Shown: one piece after another, positions 33,588 to 41,207 of the stretch | Layout: every line of letters begins with the position of its first letter | Position numbering within the stretch: position 1 is the stretch's first letter | Source of the DNA: Sphingomonas montanisoli | GTDB taxonomy: Bacteria > Pseudomonadota > Alphaproteobacteria > Sphingomonadales > Sphingomonadaceae | Assembly (NCBI RefSeq): GCF_008274695.1 | Contig: NZ_VTOU01000003.1 | Span: forward strand, 310,001 to 374,000 | Length of the DNA stretch: 64,000 nt | Reading direction: 5' to 3' | Notes under the pieces: model-generated | Databases searched by the model: none | What the model was told of the DNA's origin: nothing | The model's input: the letters and a program-made list of their open reading frames with translations, nothing else | Made by a program: the position numbers and the translations under genes

Positions 33588-33832
33588 GGGATCACCCCCT
33601 CGCGACGCTGGGCAAGATGCTCGGCTACTGCCTGTCCTCCGCCACACCGGATCAGGATGATGCTCAGACGATCGAGGTGGGAGGACAAGGGATATGGCAG
33701 ATTCGGCTGCCGGCGCAGGTAGAGACGATCGTCTACTAGGATGACGATGCCACCGTGCGCGGACCATTCGGCAATCCACTCCTTGGCGTCGAAGCCAGCG
33801 ACGAGCGGCGGGCTTGCGGGGATAGAGGCCAT
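33584..33832 (-). CDS. Small hypothetical phage-type protein
   Basis: An 82-residue protein that pairs with the next gene by ATGA overlap and starts three bases after the 448-residue gene. It reads like a small alpha/beta protein (DAKEWIAEWSAHGGIVILVDDRLYLRR in pieces, then HLDRLSIILIRCGGG). No known family seen. Co-translation with both neighbours is likely. Confidence 0.6.
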   Translation of the reverse strand: MASIPASPPLVAGFDAKEWIAEWSAHGGIVILVDDRLYLRRQPNLPYPLSSHLDRLSIILIRCGGGQAVAEHLAQRREGVIP

Positions 33833-33835
33833 GGC

Positions 33836-35182
33836 TCATGCCCCCCCCTTCGCCGCCAAGTGGCGGATGTCGTCGGCGATCCACGCCAGATCGGTCGGAT
33901 CGTCCGTCCCGTCCTCAAACCGCTCGTTGAACAGGCCCAGCTTCATGAGCAGAGCGGCGTGATCGGGAGCCCGGATCGTGAACAGCGCGTCCATCGCCTT
34001 GCAGTAAGCCGTCACCCGCACATCATCGTCGAGATGACCATGTGGCGTTTCATCGCTTAACTTTCGCGCCGTCTGATATGCATCCAAGCCAGACTGCCAT
34101 GTTGGCACTCCAGCCTTGGCGCTGTCTCCTGCAGCGATCCGCTCGAGATCCTCGATCGCGCCCCAAAGGAGTTGCTGGTCAAGGCCGGACATGTCGAGAC
34201 CCTTGGCAAAGGCCGCCGGGCGTTCATCGAAAACGGCCGTGTCGGCCCAGCGACCTTCGACCAAGCCCGAGAACGCCCGCTTCAGCTTCATGACGACGCC
34301 GGGGACGGTTCGGGCCGGCGTCTGTTTCATCAACATGTCCGCCGGGTCCATACGCTCGAAGAAAGGAGCGGCCGCCGCGTCGGTCAGATCGCCAGGCGAG
34401 ACCTTCATTTCGCTCAGCGCTTTTCGGTATGTTTCAAACGCGCTGATGAGCTGCGGATCTTCCTCGGTTGCGGAAGTGCCCTGCCCGGCAAGGCGTCGAA
34501 AATCAGCTTCGATCTGATCCATCGCCTCACCGGCATGACTGCCGACATGATATTCCTGGCGACAGATTTCGAGTTTGGCGAGCGCGGCTACCAGATCAGG
34601 ACAAGGCGTCGCGATGAGCGCGTCGAGCTTGGCGGTCGTGAAGTCGAGCAGGATGTCGGCCTCAGCCTTCAGGCACTCGAACCCCTGGCTATCGGGGAGC
34701 GTCGAGTGCGAGGCGTGACGATCGTAAATCTGACGAGAGCGTCGGTATTCGGCGAGCGCCTTGTCCCAACTTCCGGCGTCTTGCTGACGGGCGAGAAACC
34801 AGTCGAGGCAGCCCAGCTCCATTTCGACCGCCCGGCGATCTTCAGGCGCGTCCGGCGCATCGATCTCCAAGCTGTCGGCCTCGCCTTCGGGATCGCGATA
34901 GTGGATTGCTACGATCAGCTTTGCGAGGTTATCTGCATCGCAGGATGGCTCGAAGATTTGGATCGCCCGCGCCGCCTCGTGCCAGCGTTCGGCTGCGAGA
35001 CCACCCTCTTCATCCTTCGGAACTGGCGACAGCCATGCTGTGACGTAGCGGTCGACAAGCTCTCGCATCATGGAGCTGGCGCCGGCCGGGATGGCGGGGA
35101 GGACGAATTGCTGACGCTCGTTTGCGGGACGGTCTGCGTAGGAAAGCTCGCCATTGGCCGGGCGGAGTGTGAAGTGTTCCAT
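33836..35182 (-). CDS. Large hypothetical helical protein
   Basis: A 448-residue soluble, acidic and mostly helical protein without a recognised domain. Segments such as ELVDRYVTAWLSPVPKDE, AVEMELGCLDWFLARQQDAGS-like and CRQEYHVGSHAGEAMDQIEADF recall repeat-helical scaffolds. Its ATG shares one base with the stop of a 44-residue membrane peptide upstream, which sets the start; a longer in-frame reading exists but would run through that gene. It is the largest unknown in this part of the element. Confidence 0.65.
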   Translation of the reverse strand: MEHFTLRPANGELSYADRPANERQQFVLPAIPAGASSMMRELVDRYVTAWLSPVPKDEEGGLAAERWHEAARAIQIFEPSCDADNLAKLIVAIHYRDPEGEADSLEIDAPDAPEDRRAVEMELGCLDWFLARQQDAGSWDKALAEYRRSRQIYDRHASHSTLPDSQGFECLKAEADILLDFTTAKLDALIATPCPDLVAALAKLEICRQEYHVGSHAGEAMDQIEADFRRLAGQGTSATEEDPQLISAFETYRKALSEMKVSPGDLTDAAAAPFFERMDPADMLMKQTPARTVPGVVMKLKRAFSGLVEGRWADTAVFDERPAAFAKGLDMSGLDQQLLWGAIEDLERIAAGDSAKAGVPTWQSGLDAYQTARKLSDETPHGHLDDDVRVTAYCKAMDALFTIRAPDHAALLMKLGLFNERFEDGTDDPTDLAWIADDIRHLAAKGGA

Positions 35183-35316
35183 CACAGCATCCCCAGCAAT
35201 TCGAGGATGTGGGGCAGGAATGCGATCACGCCCGCGCCGGTGGCGTAGGCGGCGAGATCGGTCTTTTCGATGCGCGAAAGCTTGGCCGGACGCGCCCCCG
35301 GCGGTATGGTGCTCAT
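35182..35316 (-). CDS. Small single-pass membrane protein
   Basis: A 44-residue peptide: a polar N-terminus (STIPPGARPAKLSRIEKTD), then one hydrophobic segment (AAYATGAGVIAFLPHILELL). GAGGTG lies seven bases before this ATG; another in-frame ATG six bases earlier has worse spacing. Its stop overlaps the start of the 448-residue gene (TGATG), so they are coupled. Size and shape would suit a holin-like or regulatory membrane peptide, without proof. Confidence 0.5.
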   Translation of the reverse strand: MSTIPPGARPAKLSRIEKTDLAAYATGAGVIAFLPHILELLGML

Positions 35317-35393
35317 AGCCATTCACCTCTGATCAGGTGTTGCGGTTAGAGCCGGGGCAAGGGGCCTAATCCTTGCCTCGGCTCGCCCTTTCT

Positions 35394-35433
35394 GTTATCA
35401 GAAATAATGAAGGATGCAAGAGTTTCTGATAAC
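35394..35433. promoter_or_regulatory. Perfect 11-base inverted repeat spanning the RHH gene start codon
   Basis: GTTATCAGAAA and its exact complement TTTCTGATAAC are separated by 18 bases that include the ATG of the ribbon-helix-helix gene. It could be a two-site operator for the RHH protein itself, repressing its gene and possibly the divergent operon, or an RNA hairpin with the start codon in the loop. The gene has no Shine-Dalgarno sequence, as in leaderless transcripts. Confidence 0.6.
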
Positions 35434-35658
35434 AAAAAGAAGATCGGCCGCCCTGCTACGGGGGTGGGCACAATGATTGGGGTTCGGGTTCAGCCTGCCG
35501 ATCTTGCGGCGCTGGACGAATGGATCGCTTGTCAGCCCGATCCCAAGCCAACGCGCCCCGATGCGATACGCCAACATCTCCGGCGCAGCCTTGACCATTG
35601 CAGTTCGATGCTAAGCGAGAATTCACGCTCAACCGTGCCTAACGAGGTGACGCGATAG
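35407..35658 (+). CDS. Ribbon-helix-helix (RHH) DNA-binding protein
   Basis: An 83-residue protein with a basic N-terminus and an RHH core: a strand (MIGVRVQPADLAALD) then two helices (DEWIACQPDP and RPDAIRQHLRRSL). It should bind DNA as a dimer. Located divergently from the leftward operon, with an inverted repeat around its own start codon, it is a good candidate for an autoregulator and switch. The C-terminal tail (CSSMLSENSRSTV) looks disordered. Confidence 0.75.
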   Translation: MKDARVSDNKKKIGRPATGVGTMIGVRVQPADLAALDEWIACQPDPKPTRPDAIRQHLRRSLDHCSSMLSENSRSTVPNEVTR

Positions 35659-35778
35659 CTGATGAATATCCCGGGTTCTTTCCTGACGGGTAATGTCCGA
35701 ACTGATGCCAGGCTAGCTTTTAAGTGATGTCTTTAAACGTCGCCGAACCCACTAGCGCCTGACGCAGCCAACCGACCG

Positions 35779-36000
35779 TTATCGTATCGTCGCCTTCGCT
35801 TTAGCATCGACCCGCGACGAGCCAAGGCGCATCGCGTCCACGAATGCGCAGGCCTCGTACTCAGTGGGCCAGTGATAGACCGGCACGAATTGGCCGTAGT
35901 GGGTGCCAGCTTGGCCGCGGTAGATATAGCCCGCTGCCCACCATCCACGCAGATGCTGCGCCGGCTCTGCCTTCCACTCTTTGTCGGCTTCGCCCTGCAT
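35779..36000 (-). CDS. Small hypothetical protein
   Basis: A 73-residue protein rich in aromatic residues (GWWAAGYIYRGQAGTHYGQFVPVYHWPTEYEA in pieces). GGGAGC precedes the ATG. Third and last gene of a three-gene leftward unit starting behind a LexA-type box. No family recognised. Confidence 0.55.
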   Translation of the reverse strand: MQGEADKEWKAEPAQHLRGWWAAGYIYRGQAGTHYGQFVPVYHWPTEYEACAFVDAMRLGSSRVDAKAKATIR

Positions 36001-36008
36001 GATGCTCC

Positions 36009-36464
36009 CTAACCCCGCGCGATCATCATCAAGCGTTTCCGCTCGCGATCATCGGCCCACGACCATGCCCATTGGTCCACACCTGGCGGGGCATGATCGG
36101 GGCGGAAGTAGCCTTCAAGATGTTTGACGATGAACGCGACAGTCGTGCGCACCTGGCTGTCGTGCTTCATCCATCGATCTGTCGTCGCGTCATCCCAAAG
36201 CGGGCGCATCACGCCGCTGTAATAGTAGAACTGGTTCCAGCCCGAGCAGTCTGGCTTGAGCCGGCACCTATATCGCCGGTTCACCAGCGAGAAGTCGGCC
36301 CCTCGATCTGCAAGCAAAGCATCGAGGTCGACCGCACGCCATTTCTTGCACGTGTCGCAGCCGACCCTGACGATCCATGTCTCTGGCTTCTCCCCGCGCG
36401 CCTCGATCATTCTCGTTACAGTGTGCGTCCAATGAGGGAAGAACGCCGGTGGTGAGCGGCCCAT
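36009..36464 (-). CDS. Hypothetical protein with Cys-pair motif
   Basis: A 151-residue protein. GCDTCKKWR near residue 35 gives a CxxC pair, and RYRCRLKPDCSGW near 65 gives two further cysteines, together suggesting a zinc-binding finger. The rest is rich in Trp, His and Asp. No known family. It follows the LexA-box gene by 29 bases and precedes the 73-residue gene by eight, so all three are probably one transcript. Confidence 0.6.
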   Translation of the reverse strand: MGRSPPAFFPHWTHTVTRMIEARGEKPETWIVRVGCDTCKKWRAVDLDALLADRGADFSLVNRRYRCRLKPDCSGWNQFYYYSGVMRPLWDDATTDRWMKHDSQVRTTVAFIVKHLEGYFRPDHAPPGVDQWAWSWADDRERKRLMMIARG

Positions 36465-36493
36465 AATTTCGGGTTTCGTCGTTCGGGCAGCGG

Positions 36494-36946
36494 TCAGCCA
36501 CGACCGAAGTCGCGCTCAACGCCAGCGGCGGCATCCCATTCTCCCGTGGTCATGCCCATCATGACTTCGAAGAGCGAGCGGCTATCCTCTGGCGCAAAGA
36601 GGGCGGGCGGCTTAGCTTGCGGCGCCGGTACATGCAGGAAGATCGCTTCGCCCTGCTCGTAGGTGACAGGGATGAACTCGATCGGGTGAAACTCGGGCAG
36701 TGGCTCCAGGTCGCCTGCGCGCATGTCGTGCCACATCTCGTCGACCAAGACGCCGTAGATCCACTTCAAGGGGGAGCGAACTAGCGCTGCAGCTTTGCCG
36801 TCATAAGCCGCGATTGGCTGCCAGCCATGCGCCTCGATGAGCGGCTGCCAGGTCGACAGATCGTGCCGATATGCCTCTACTTCGGCCCAAGGGACGCCCG
36901 CTTGATTCGTAGAGCTGTCAAAATTGCAGAGCGGGTCGTGCCGCAT
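36494..36946 (-). CDS. Hypothetical protein, first gene behind a LexA-type box
   Basis: A 150-residue protein: RHDPLCNFDSST, VEAYRHDLSTWQPLIEAHGW, SPLKWIYGVLVDEMWHDM and EAIFLHVPAP are clear segments, without a recognised domain. GGAGGC eight bases before the ATG fixes the start; the frame also runs further upstream through a run of GAAC/GTTC motifs. Probable SOS control gives it a possible role in induction or damage response. Confidence 0.6.
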   Translation of the reverse strand: MRHDPLCNFDSSTNQAGVPWAEVEAYRHDLSTWQPLIEAHGWQPIAAYDGKAAALVRSPLKWIYGVLVDEMWHDMRAGDLEPLPEFHPIEFIPVTYEQGEAIFLHVPAPQAKPPALFAPEDSRSLFEVMMGMTTGEWDAAAGVERDFGRG

Positions 36947-36967
36947 GTTCGCCTCCGTGTTCCATGA

Positions 36968-36982
36968 GAACAAACATGGAAC
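36968..36982. promoter_or_regulatory. Candidate LexA (SOS) box
   Basis: GAAC-N7-GAAC, exactly the direct-repeat box of alphaproteobacterial LexA, 22 bases before the ATG of the 150-residue gene. It also falls inside an 8-base inverted repeat (GTTCCATG with CATGGAAC), and GGAAC-N4-GTTCC follows. The divergent gene starting at 37097 is about 115 bases away on the other side. Confidence 0.55.
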
Positions 36983-37096
36983 ACGCGTTCCGAGTCGGTC
37001 AAGCGTCAGCGACGAGCGCAACGACCTCCGGGGGGAGCTTAAGCATGCTTCCACGAAAAAGCGCAAACTGGACAAGTCTAGTCGAAGTGATATGTC

Positions 37097-37642
37097 GTGT
37101 GGATGGGCATTATCATAGATTCTGACGGCGCTCGTCCTGACCCTCAGGCTGAAATGCGAGAAGCGCGTGAGCGCGAACTCTTTGAAGCTATCGGTCGCTT
37201 TACAGTGGCATGGGCCGATCTAGTCAGCACTTTGGCAACCGGCATTGACAGGCTCGACAGGCTCGCGCCGATGCTCGGGATGCAGCAATCCGTCACCGAG
37301 GACGTAAAGGATTTAAGTTTGCCATTCCGCCGAAATTTGGCAAAATTCTTTAGCCTCGTAGGACAACGGACGCCTGAATCCGAAGAATTGAAAAATGTTC
37401 TCTCCAACCAGCAACTGCTGCTTAGATGCGAACAAATATCACAGAGTTTTGCGATCGGGCGCGCCGCGATCCCTATTGGCTCAACGAAGGTTGAGGTCAT
37501 AAAATTATCTTTGGGTTATGATCACGAGCCGATTGACGGGACGACCGCTGAGCATCTTTTCGATTTTGCGCAGCGCCTTAATTCCATGAACATGCATATC
37601 GGTTACGCCATGATGGTTGCGAGCCGTCCGCCAATCCAATGA
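37097..37642 (+). CDS. Hypothetical protein coupled to a DUF1796 gene
   Basis: A 181-residue mainly helical protein: REARERELFEAIGRFTVAWADLVSTLATGI (in parts RERELFEAIGRF and WADLVSTLATGIDRLD), then helices around NVLSNQQLLLRCEQISQSF. No domain recognised. The start could be GTG or the ATG six bases later. Its last four bases overlap the papain-like gene as ATGA, so the two are translated together. Base composition is lower in GC than its neighbours, suggesting separate acquisition. Confidence 0.6.
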   Translation: MWMGIIIDSDGARPDPQAEMREARERELFEAIGRFTVAWADLVSTLATGIDRLDRLAPMLGMQQSVTEDVKDLSLPFRRNLAKFFSLVGQRTPESEELKNVLSNQQLLLRCEQISQSFAIGRAAIPIGSTKVEVIKLSLGYDHEPIDGTTAEHLFDFAQRLNSMNMHIGYAMMVASRPPIQ

Positions 37643-38511
37643 TCGCCATCTCGCCAAGCCGAATCGCCCGAAGTTATCCGGATACTTCGCTCGAACTGGC
37701 ACGTTTGATTTACGAGGGTGTGCTGCGGCGCACACCCTCCACGCAAGAGGTCTTTGACCTGGCCACCCACTTAAATGGCGGTGAAAACGTCGCTGAGCAG
37801 GTTCGACAGGCATTGCACAACTTCATTCAGAGCGACGAAGCCCGATCGAATACAATGCCTCGAGTCGCCAAGCTGCCGCAAGCGAGCAAGCTGGTCGGAT
37901 TGGGGACAAGTTGCTTTACGGCTTTCATGTTGCAGGGCTTGGGGCTGCGTTCACATAGCCAGCCTTTTGACTGGCTATTCTCGTGCGCAGACATGATCGC
38001 CGACTGCATCGAGGACGACTTCGAGACCCTTCTGGATTCCCGCTTCCACCAATCAACCCCACTTGGAAACCGGGCGCGCGTGGAGGAGAATTGCGGAACC
38101 CACCGCCTCTACGGTGATCGATACGGCATCGATTTCATTTTCAATCATCGCGATCCCGCCGCCCTAGATTTCGAAGGCTATTTGGGAAGATGTGTTGCTC
38201 GTCTTCGTCACGATCTGCGCTCAAACGCCCCAATTACGTTCCTGATGTTTTCTCCGAATTATCCCACCACAGCTCACACGCTGGAAAGGCTGGCCGATGC
38301 GCTGCATTCGACACCTCATCGATTGCTGAGTGTGAACATCTCGGATCCAGTCGGACATCTAGAACTCAGCGGTTTCAACCTGCTGCACAAGAGCGGTCGG
38401 CACGAACTTTTCGAGTACCGGCCTACTTCAAAATTATACGCCGGCTTGCACTTCGAGCAAGCGATTGACGCCGAGATGCTTCGCGCGCTGGCTTTCCAAA
38501 ATGCTGCCTAA
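37639..38511 (+). CDS. DUF1796-type putative papain-like cysteine peptidase
   Basis: A 290-residue protein. Residues about 13-70 (RIARSYPDTSLELARLIYEGVLRR in parts) look like a DUF4214-type helical domain. From about 85 on it is a DUF1796-like core: VGLGTSCFTAFMLQGLGLRS with Cys92 after LG, QPFDWLFS, a helix, then YGIDFIFNHRD with His170. Cys-His spacing fits a papain-like active site. Lower GC than the element average, sits between the LexA-box unit and the tail spike, and converges with the spike by four bases. It may be a lysogenic-conversion gene. Confidence 0.7.
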   Translation: MIAISPSRIARSYPDTSLELARLIYEGVLRRTPSTQEVFDLATHLNGGENVAEQVRQALHNFIQSDEARSNTMPRVAKLPQASKLVGLGTSCFTAFMLQGLGLRSHSQPFDWLFSCADMIADCIEDDFETLLDSRFHQSTPLGNRARVEENCGTHRLYGDRYGIDFIFNHRDPAALDFEGYLGRCVARLRHDLRSNAPITFLMFSPNYPTTAHTLERLADALHSTPHRLLSVNISDPVGHLELSGFNLLHKSGRHELFEYRPTSKLYAGLHFEQAIDAEMLRALAFQNAA

Positions 38512-41018
38512 ATCGCGGCCATCGACGGCATGAAGACCTTGCCCGAGCCGTCACCGATCGCGCCGCCGCTGTTTGTGACAAGCGGTGGGAGCCCGAGCAT
38601 GATCTTCGATCCGGTGCCGGTGACGGCATAGGCCGATGCACCGATGCTCGCCCTGTTCCACGCATCGATGCTGTTGAGGCCCAATTCGACCGTCGAGTTG
38701 TTCCCGGTGACGATCGCCGCCTGTTCGTTCACCCGCTTGATATTCGAAATCGCCGCCTTCAACACTGAGTTGTCAGCCGCAACGACGATGCCATTCTGCG
38801 CGCCACCGGGATCACCATCCGCCGCCACAGCGCCTTGCATGAGAAGGTCGGCAACCTCCATTGACGCCCCGTCTGCGGAGGCATCGACATAAATGCCGAA
38901 CTCGCCAAACAAGTCGATGTAAAGGACGCCGAACTTAATGTGCTGCGAGATCCCCGTTTGTCCTTGCACCATTTGGACGCCTCGCGCCGCCCCGATACAG
39001 AAGAAGCTGTCGAAAGTCGCTCCGTCACACCGACCAGTCTGGAGGGCAATCAAGTTATCTCGCGTCCATTCCCCGTAGGTCGAGAAGCCTGAGAAAGGCC
39101 AAAAATGGACATCCTGCGCCCTGAACAGGTCGGCGCAGCGATCAATGTTGATGCCGATATTGAAGCAGCTACCGCGCAAACGCCCAATCTCGCAACGCCC
39201 ATACCCAGCATAATCGTGGAGAAGCCCCTTGGTCGCATTCCACAGCATGATGTTATCAAGGCGCCAGTCTCCGCTGATGACCGACAAATCATAATTGTGA
39301 TTGATCGGCGCCCATCCAGGGGCCGGGTCTGGCTGGTTGCGAATAGTGCCGATGCCCTCAATCTCCCCGCCAGAATGCGACGTATCGGTCCCGTAAAGCA
39401 GCAGCCCCTCGCCCGAGTGATTGAATTTCAACCACGAACCAGGCCCACGGGTTGCCGGCGAAGTGTCTAACGATCCCTGATAGGGCTCACACCCATCCCC
39501 AACCAGCTTTGCCGACCTTCCGACCCGCCACATGTCACTAAGGTTATAAAAGGTTTCGACGCTCGGCATGCGGATCACGCGAGCGCCAGTATCAACCGCG
39601 ATTCGAAATGCATTGATGTCATCGGTAACGCCGTCGCCCTTGGCCCCCTTGTCCATCACATTGACGCCAAACGTCGCGAGCGCCTGCTGCAGCGTCCGAT
39701 ATTGGCTTGCCGTGATCAGCGACGTGCCGGGAGTCGAGTTGGACGCGAGGGCCAGCGCCGCCAGATCGGCCTTCTCCGCCATCGTCTTGCCGTTGATGGT
39801 GACGACGCCGGTCGCACGGTTCACCCCGATGGGCTGATCGATAAACGACCCGGCGTCGTTGTAGCGGTTCAGGAACAGGTTCGAGCCCGCATTGCTCCCG
39901 CTCTCGGCCACGCTGTCGAGGCCCCAGGCGAAGCGGTTCAGCGCACCGCTCATGAAGCGCATGAGACGGAAGGTACCGGCGGCGCCGCGCGCATTTACCG
40001 ATGGAGCGTTGACCTCACCAGTGAACGTCTGCCCCGCCGCGTTTGCCGGTGTGTAGCCGAGCAGGTCCGCGATCGTCACTTCGACCGGCGCCGCGCTCGA
40101 TCCGCTCACATTGCCCAGCAGCTTGCCGTTGGCGATCGGGGTCAGCGAAAAGACGTTGCCCGTTTTTTTGACGCCGCCGCTCGCGTCATAGGCGCCCTGC
40201 GCGCTTGTCTGCGTGAACGTGATCGCCGTCGTGCCAAGCGTGCCCCCGGCCGCCGAAGTGCAACTCCACGACGTGTTCGCCTGCGTCGTGCCGCCGGACA
40301 CGAACGTCGTCGCACCAGGCACCTCCGCCCATGTGTCCATCTCGACGATGCGCGTCCATGCGCCCGCCGCTTCGAGATACAGACCATTCTCTGCCGGCGC
40401 GGTCTGGTTCTTGACCAGCGTCTGCCCGCCAGACAGGCCGGTGACGCCATCGACGGTCTGGATACCGCTGAGCGAGATATTGCCCGTCGTGGCGCGTCGC
40501 GAGGCGGGTTTCGGCACCTGCCCATTCGAGAGCGACTGCACATAGGCGCGCGTGACCAGAGCGGCCGGATCGTTGGAGTCGACGCCCAGCACCGCGCCGG
40601 TCATTGTGCCGCCGGATTTCAGGAGTGCGCCACCGCCGCCGAGCGCGGCATTGACCAGACCCGAGGTAATGCTCGACAGATAACCGGCGGGGTTCCCGGA
40701 ATCGTAGGGCGTGTAGCCCAGCGCGCCGATGATCGCGTCTGCCGTGACCGCTCCCGCCACGGAATCGGTCATGTCGACGTTGGTGATCGTCTGCACCGAT
40801 GCGCCATTGGCGATCCGCAGGGTGTAGACGCCGCTATCGACGAAGAACTGGAAGAAGCCGAGCGCGTCCGTCTTGATCGGCTGCGCGAGCAGTTGCGCCT
40901 TGTTCGGGTCGCCATAGATCGGCTGCTGCGATCCATCCCCCTTCAGGACATTGATAAGGGCGCCCTCGATAGGCCGGCCGTCGATCGGGTTGGCGATGCT
41001 GTCGAAATATTTGCGCAT
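38508..41018 (-). CDS. Phage tail spike/tail fibre with pectate-lyase-type beta helix
   Basis: An 836-residue virion protein. The N-terminal 110 residues (RKYFDSIANPIDGRPIEGAL, VYTLRIANG) form the particle-attachment head. Repeats such as LGYTPYDSGNPAGYL and GYTPANAAGQTF are fibre linkers, and VNVMDKGAKGDGVTDDINAFRIAV (about 455-478) starts the right-handed beta helix. The GAKGDGVTDD signature is typical of capsule-degrading spikes. Its target is probably the host's own surface glycan, such as that made in the first 20 kb. Start overlaps the stop of a 25-residue frame (TGATG). Confidence 0.85.
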   Translation of the reverse strand: MRKYFDSIANPIDGRPIEGALINVLKGDGSQQPIYGDPNKAQLLAQPIKTDALGFFQFFVDSGVYTLRIANGASVQTITNVDMTDSVAGAVTADAIIGALGYTPYDSGNPAGYLSSITSGLVNAALGGGGALLKSGGTMTGAVLGVDSNDPAALVTRAYVQSLSNGQVPKPASRRATTGNISLSGIQTVDGVTGLSGGQTLVKNQTAPAENGLYLEAAGAWTRIVEMDTWAEVPGATTFVSGGTTQANTSWSCTSAAGGTLGTTAITFTQTSAQGAYDASGGVKKTGNVFSLTPIANGKLLGNVSGSSAAPVEVTIADLLGYTPANAAGQTFTGEVNAPSVNARGAAGTFRLMRFMSGALNRFAWGLDSVAESGSNAGSNLFLNRYNDAGSFIDQPIGVNRATGVVTINGKTMAEKADLAALALASNSTPGTSLITASQYRTLQQALATFGVNVMDKGAKGDGVTDDINAFRIAVDTGARVIRMPSVETFYNLSDMWRVGRSAKLVGDGCEPYQGSLDTSPATRGPGSWLKFNHSGEGLLLYGTDTSHSGGEIEGIGTIRNQPDPAPGWAPINHNYDLSVISGDWRLDNIMLWNATKGLLHDYAGYGRCEIGRLRGSCFNIGINIDRCADLFRAQDVHFWPFSGFSTYGEWTRDNLIALQTGRCDGATFDSFFCIGAARGVQMVQGQTGISQHIKFGVLYIDLFGEFGIYVDASADGASMEVADLLMQGAVAADGDPGGAQNGIVVAADNSVLKAAISNIKRVNEQAAIVTGNNSTVELGLNSIDAWNRASIGASAYAVTGTGSKIMLGLPPLVTNSGGAIGDGSGKVFMPSMAAI

Positions 41019-41095
41019 CAGAAACCCACCGCGCGCCAGTGGAAGCCGTTGATGCTGCTAAAATGCGATTGAAAGGTGTGGAGCGCTTGCGCCAT
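41018..41095 (-). CDS. Possible 25-residue leader or small virion peptide
   Basis: MAQALHTFQSHFSSINGFHW, then five more residues, with AGGAAAC about nine bases before the ATG and a stop that overlaps the spike start codon. It would couple translation to the spike gene. So small a frame could also be chance, though the position right between two large virion genes is suggestive. Confidence 0.35.
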   Translation of the reverse strand: MAQALHTFQSHFSSINGFHWRAVGF

Positions 41096-41207
41096 GAGTA
41101 GCTCGTTTCCTGGAGTAAGTGGAAACGGCTTCCCCGCTTTCGCGAGAATGGGCGCGTTGGCATTGATATACCTGAAAAATCAGGACCAAACAACTTCGAG
41201 CGTCGGG

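Noticed and set aside
39702..41072. A 456-codon frame on the plus strand
   Set aside because: Antisense to the tail spike and composed of Arg/Ala/Gly-rich sequence without motifs.
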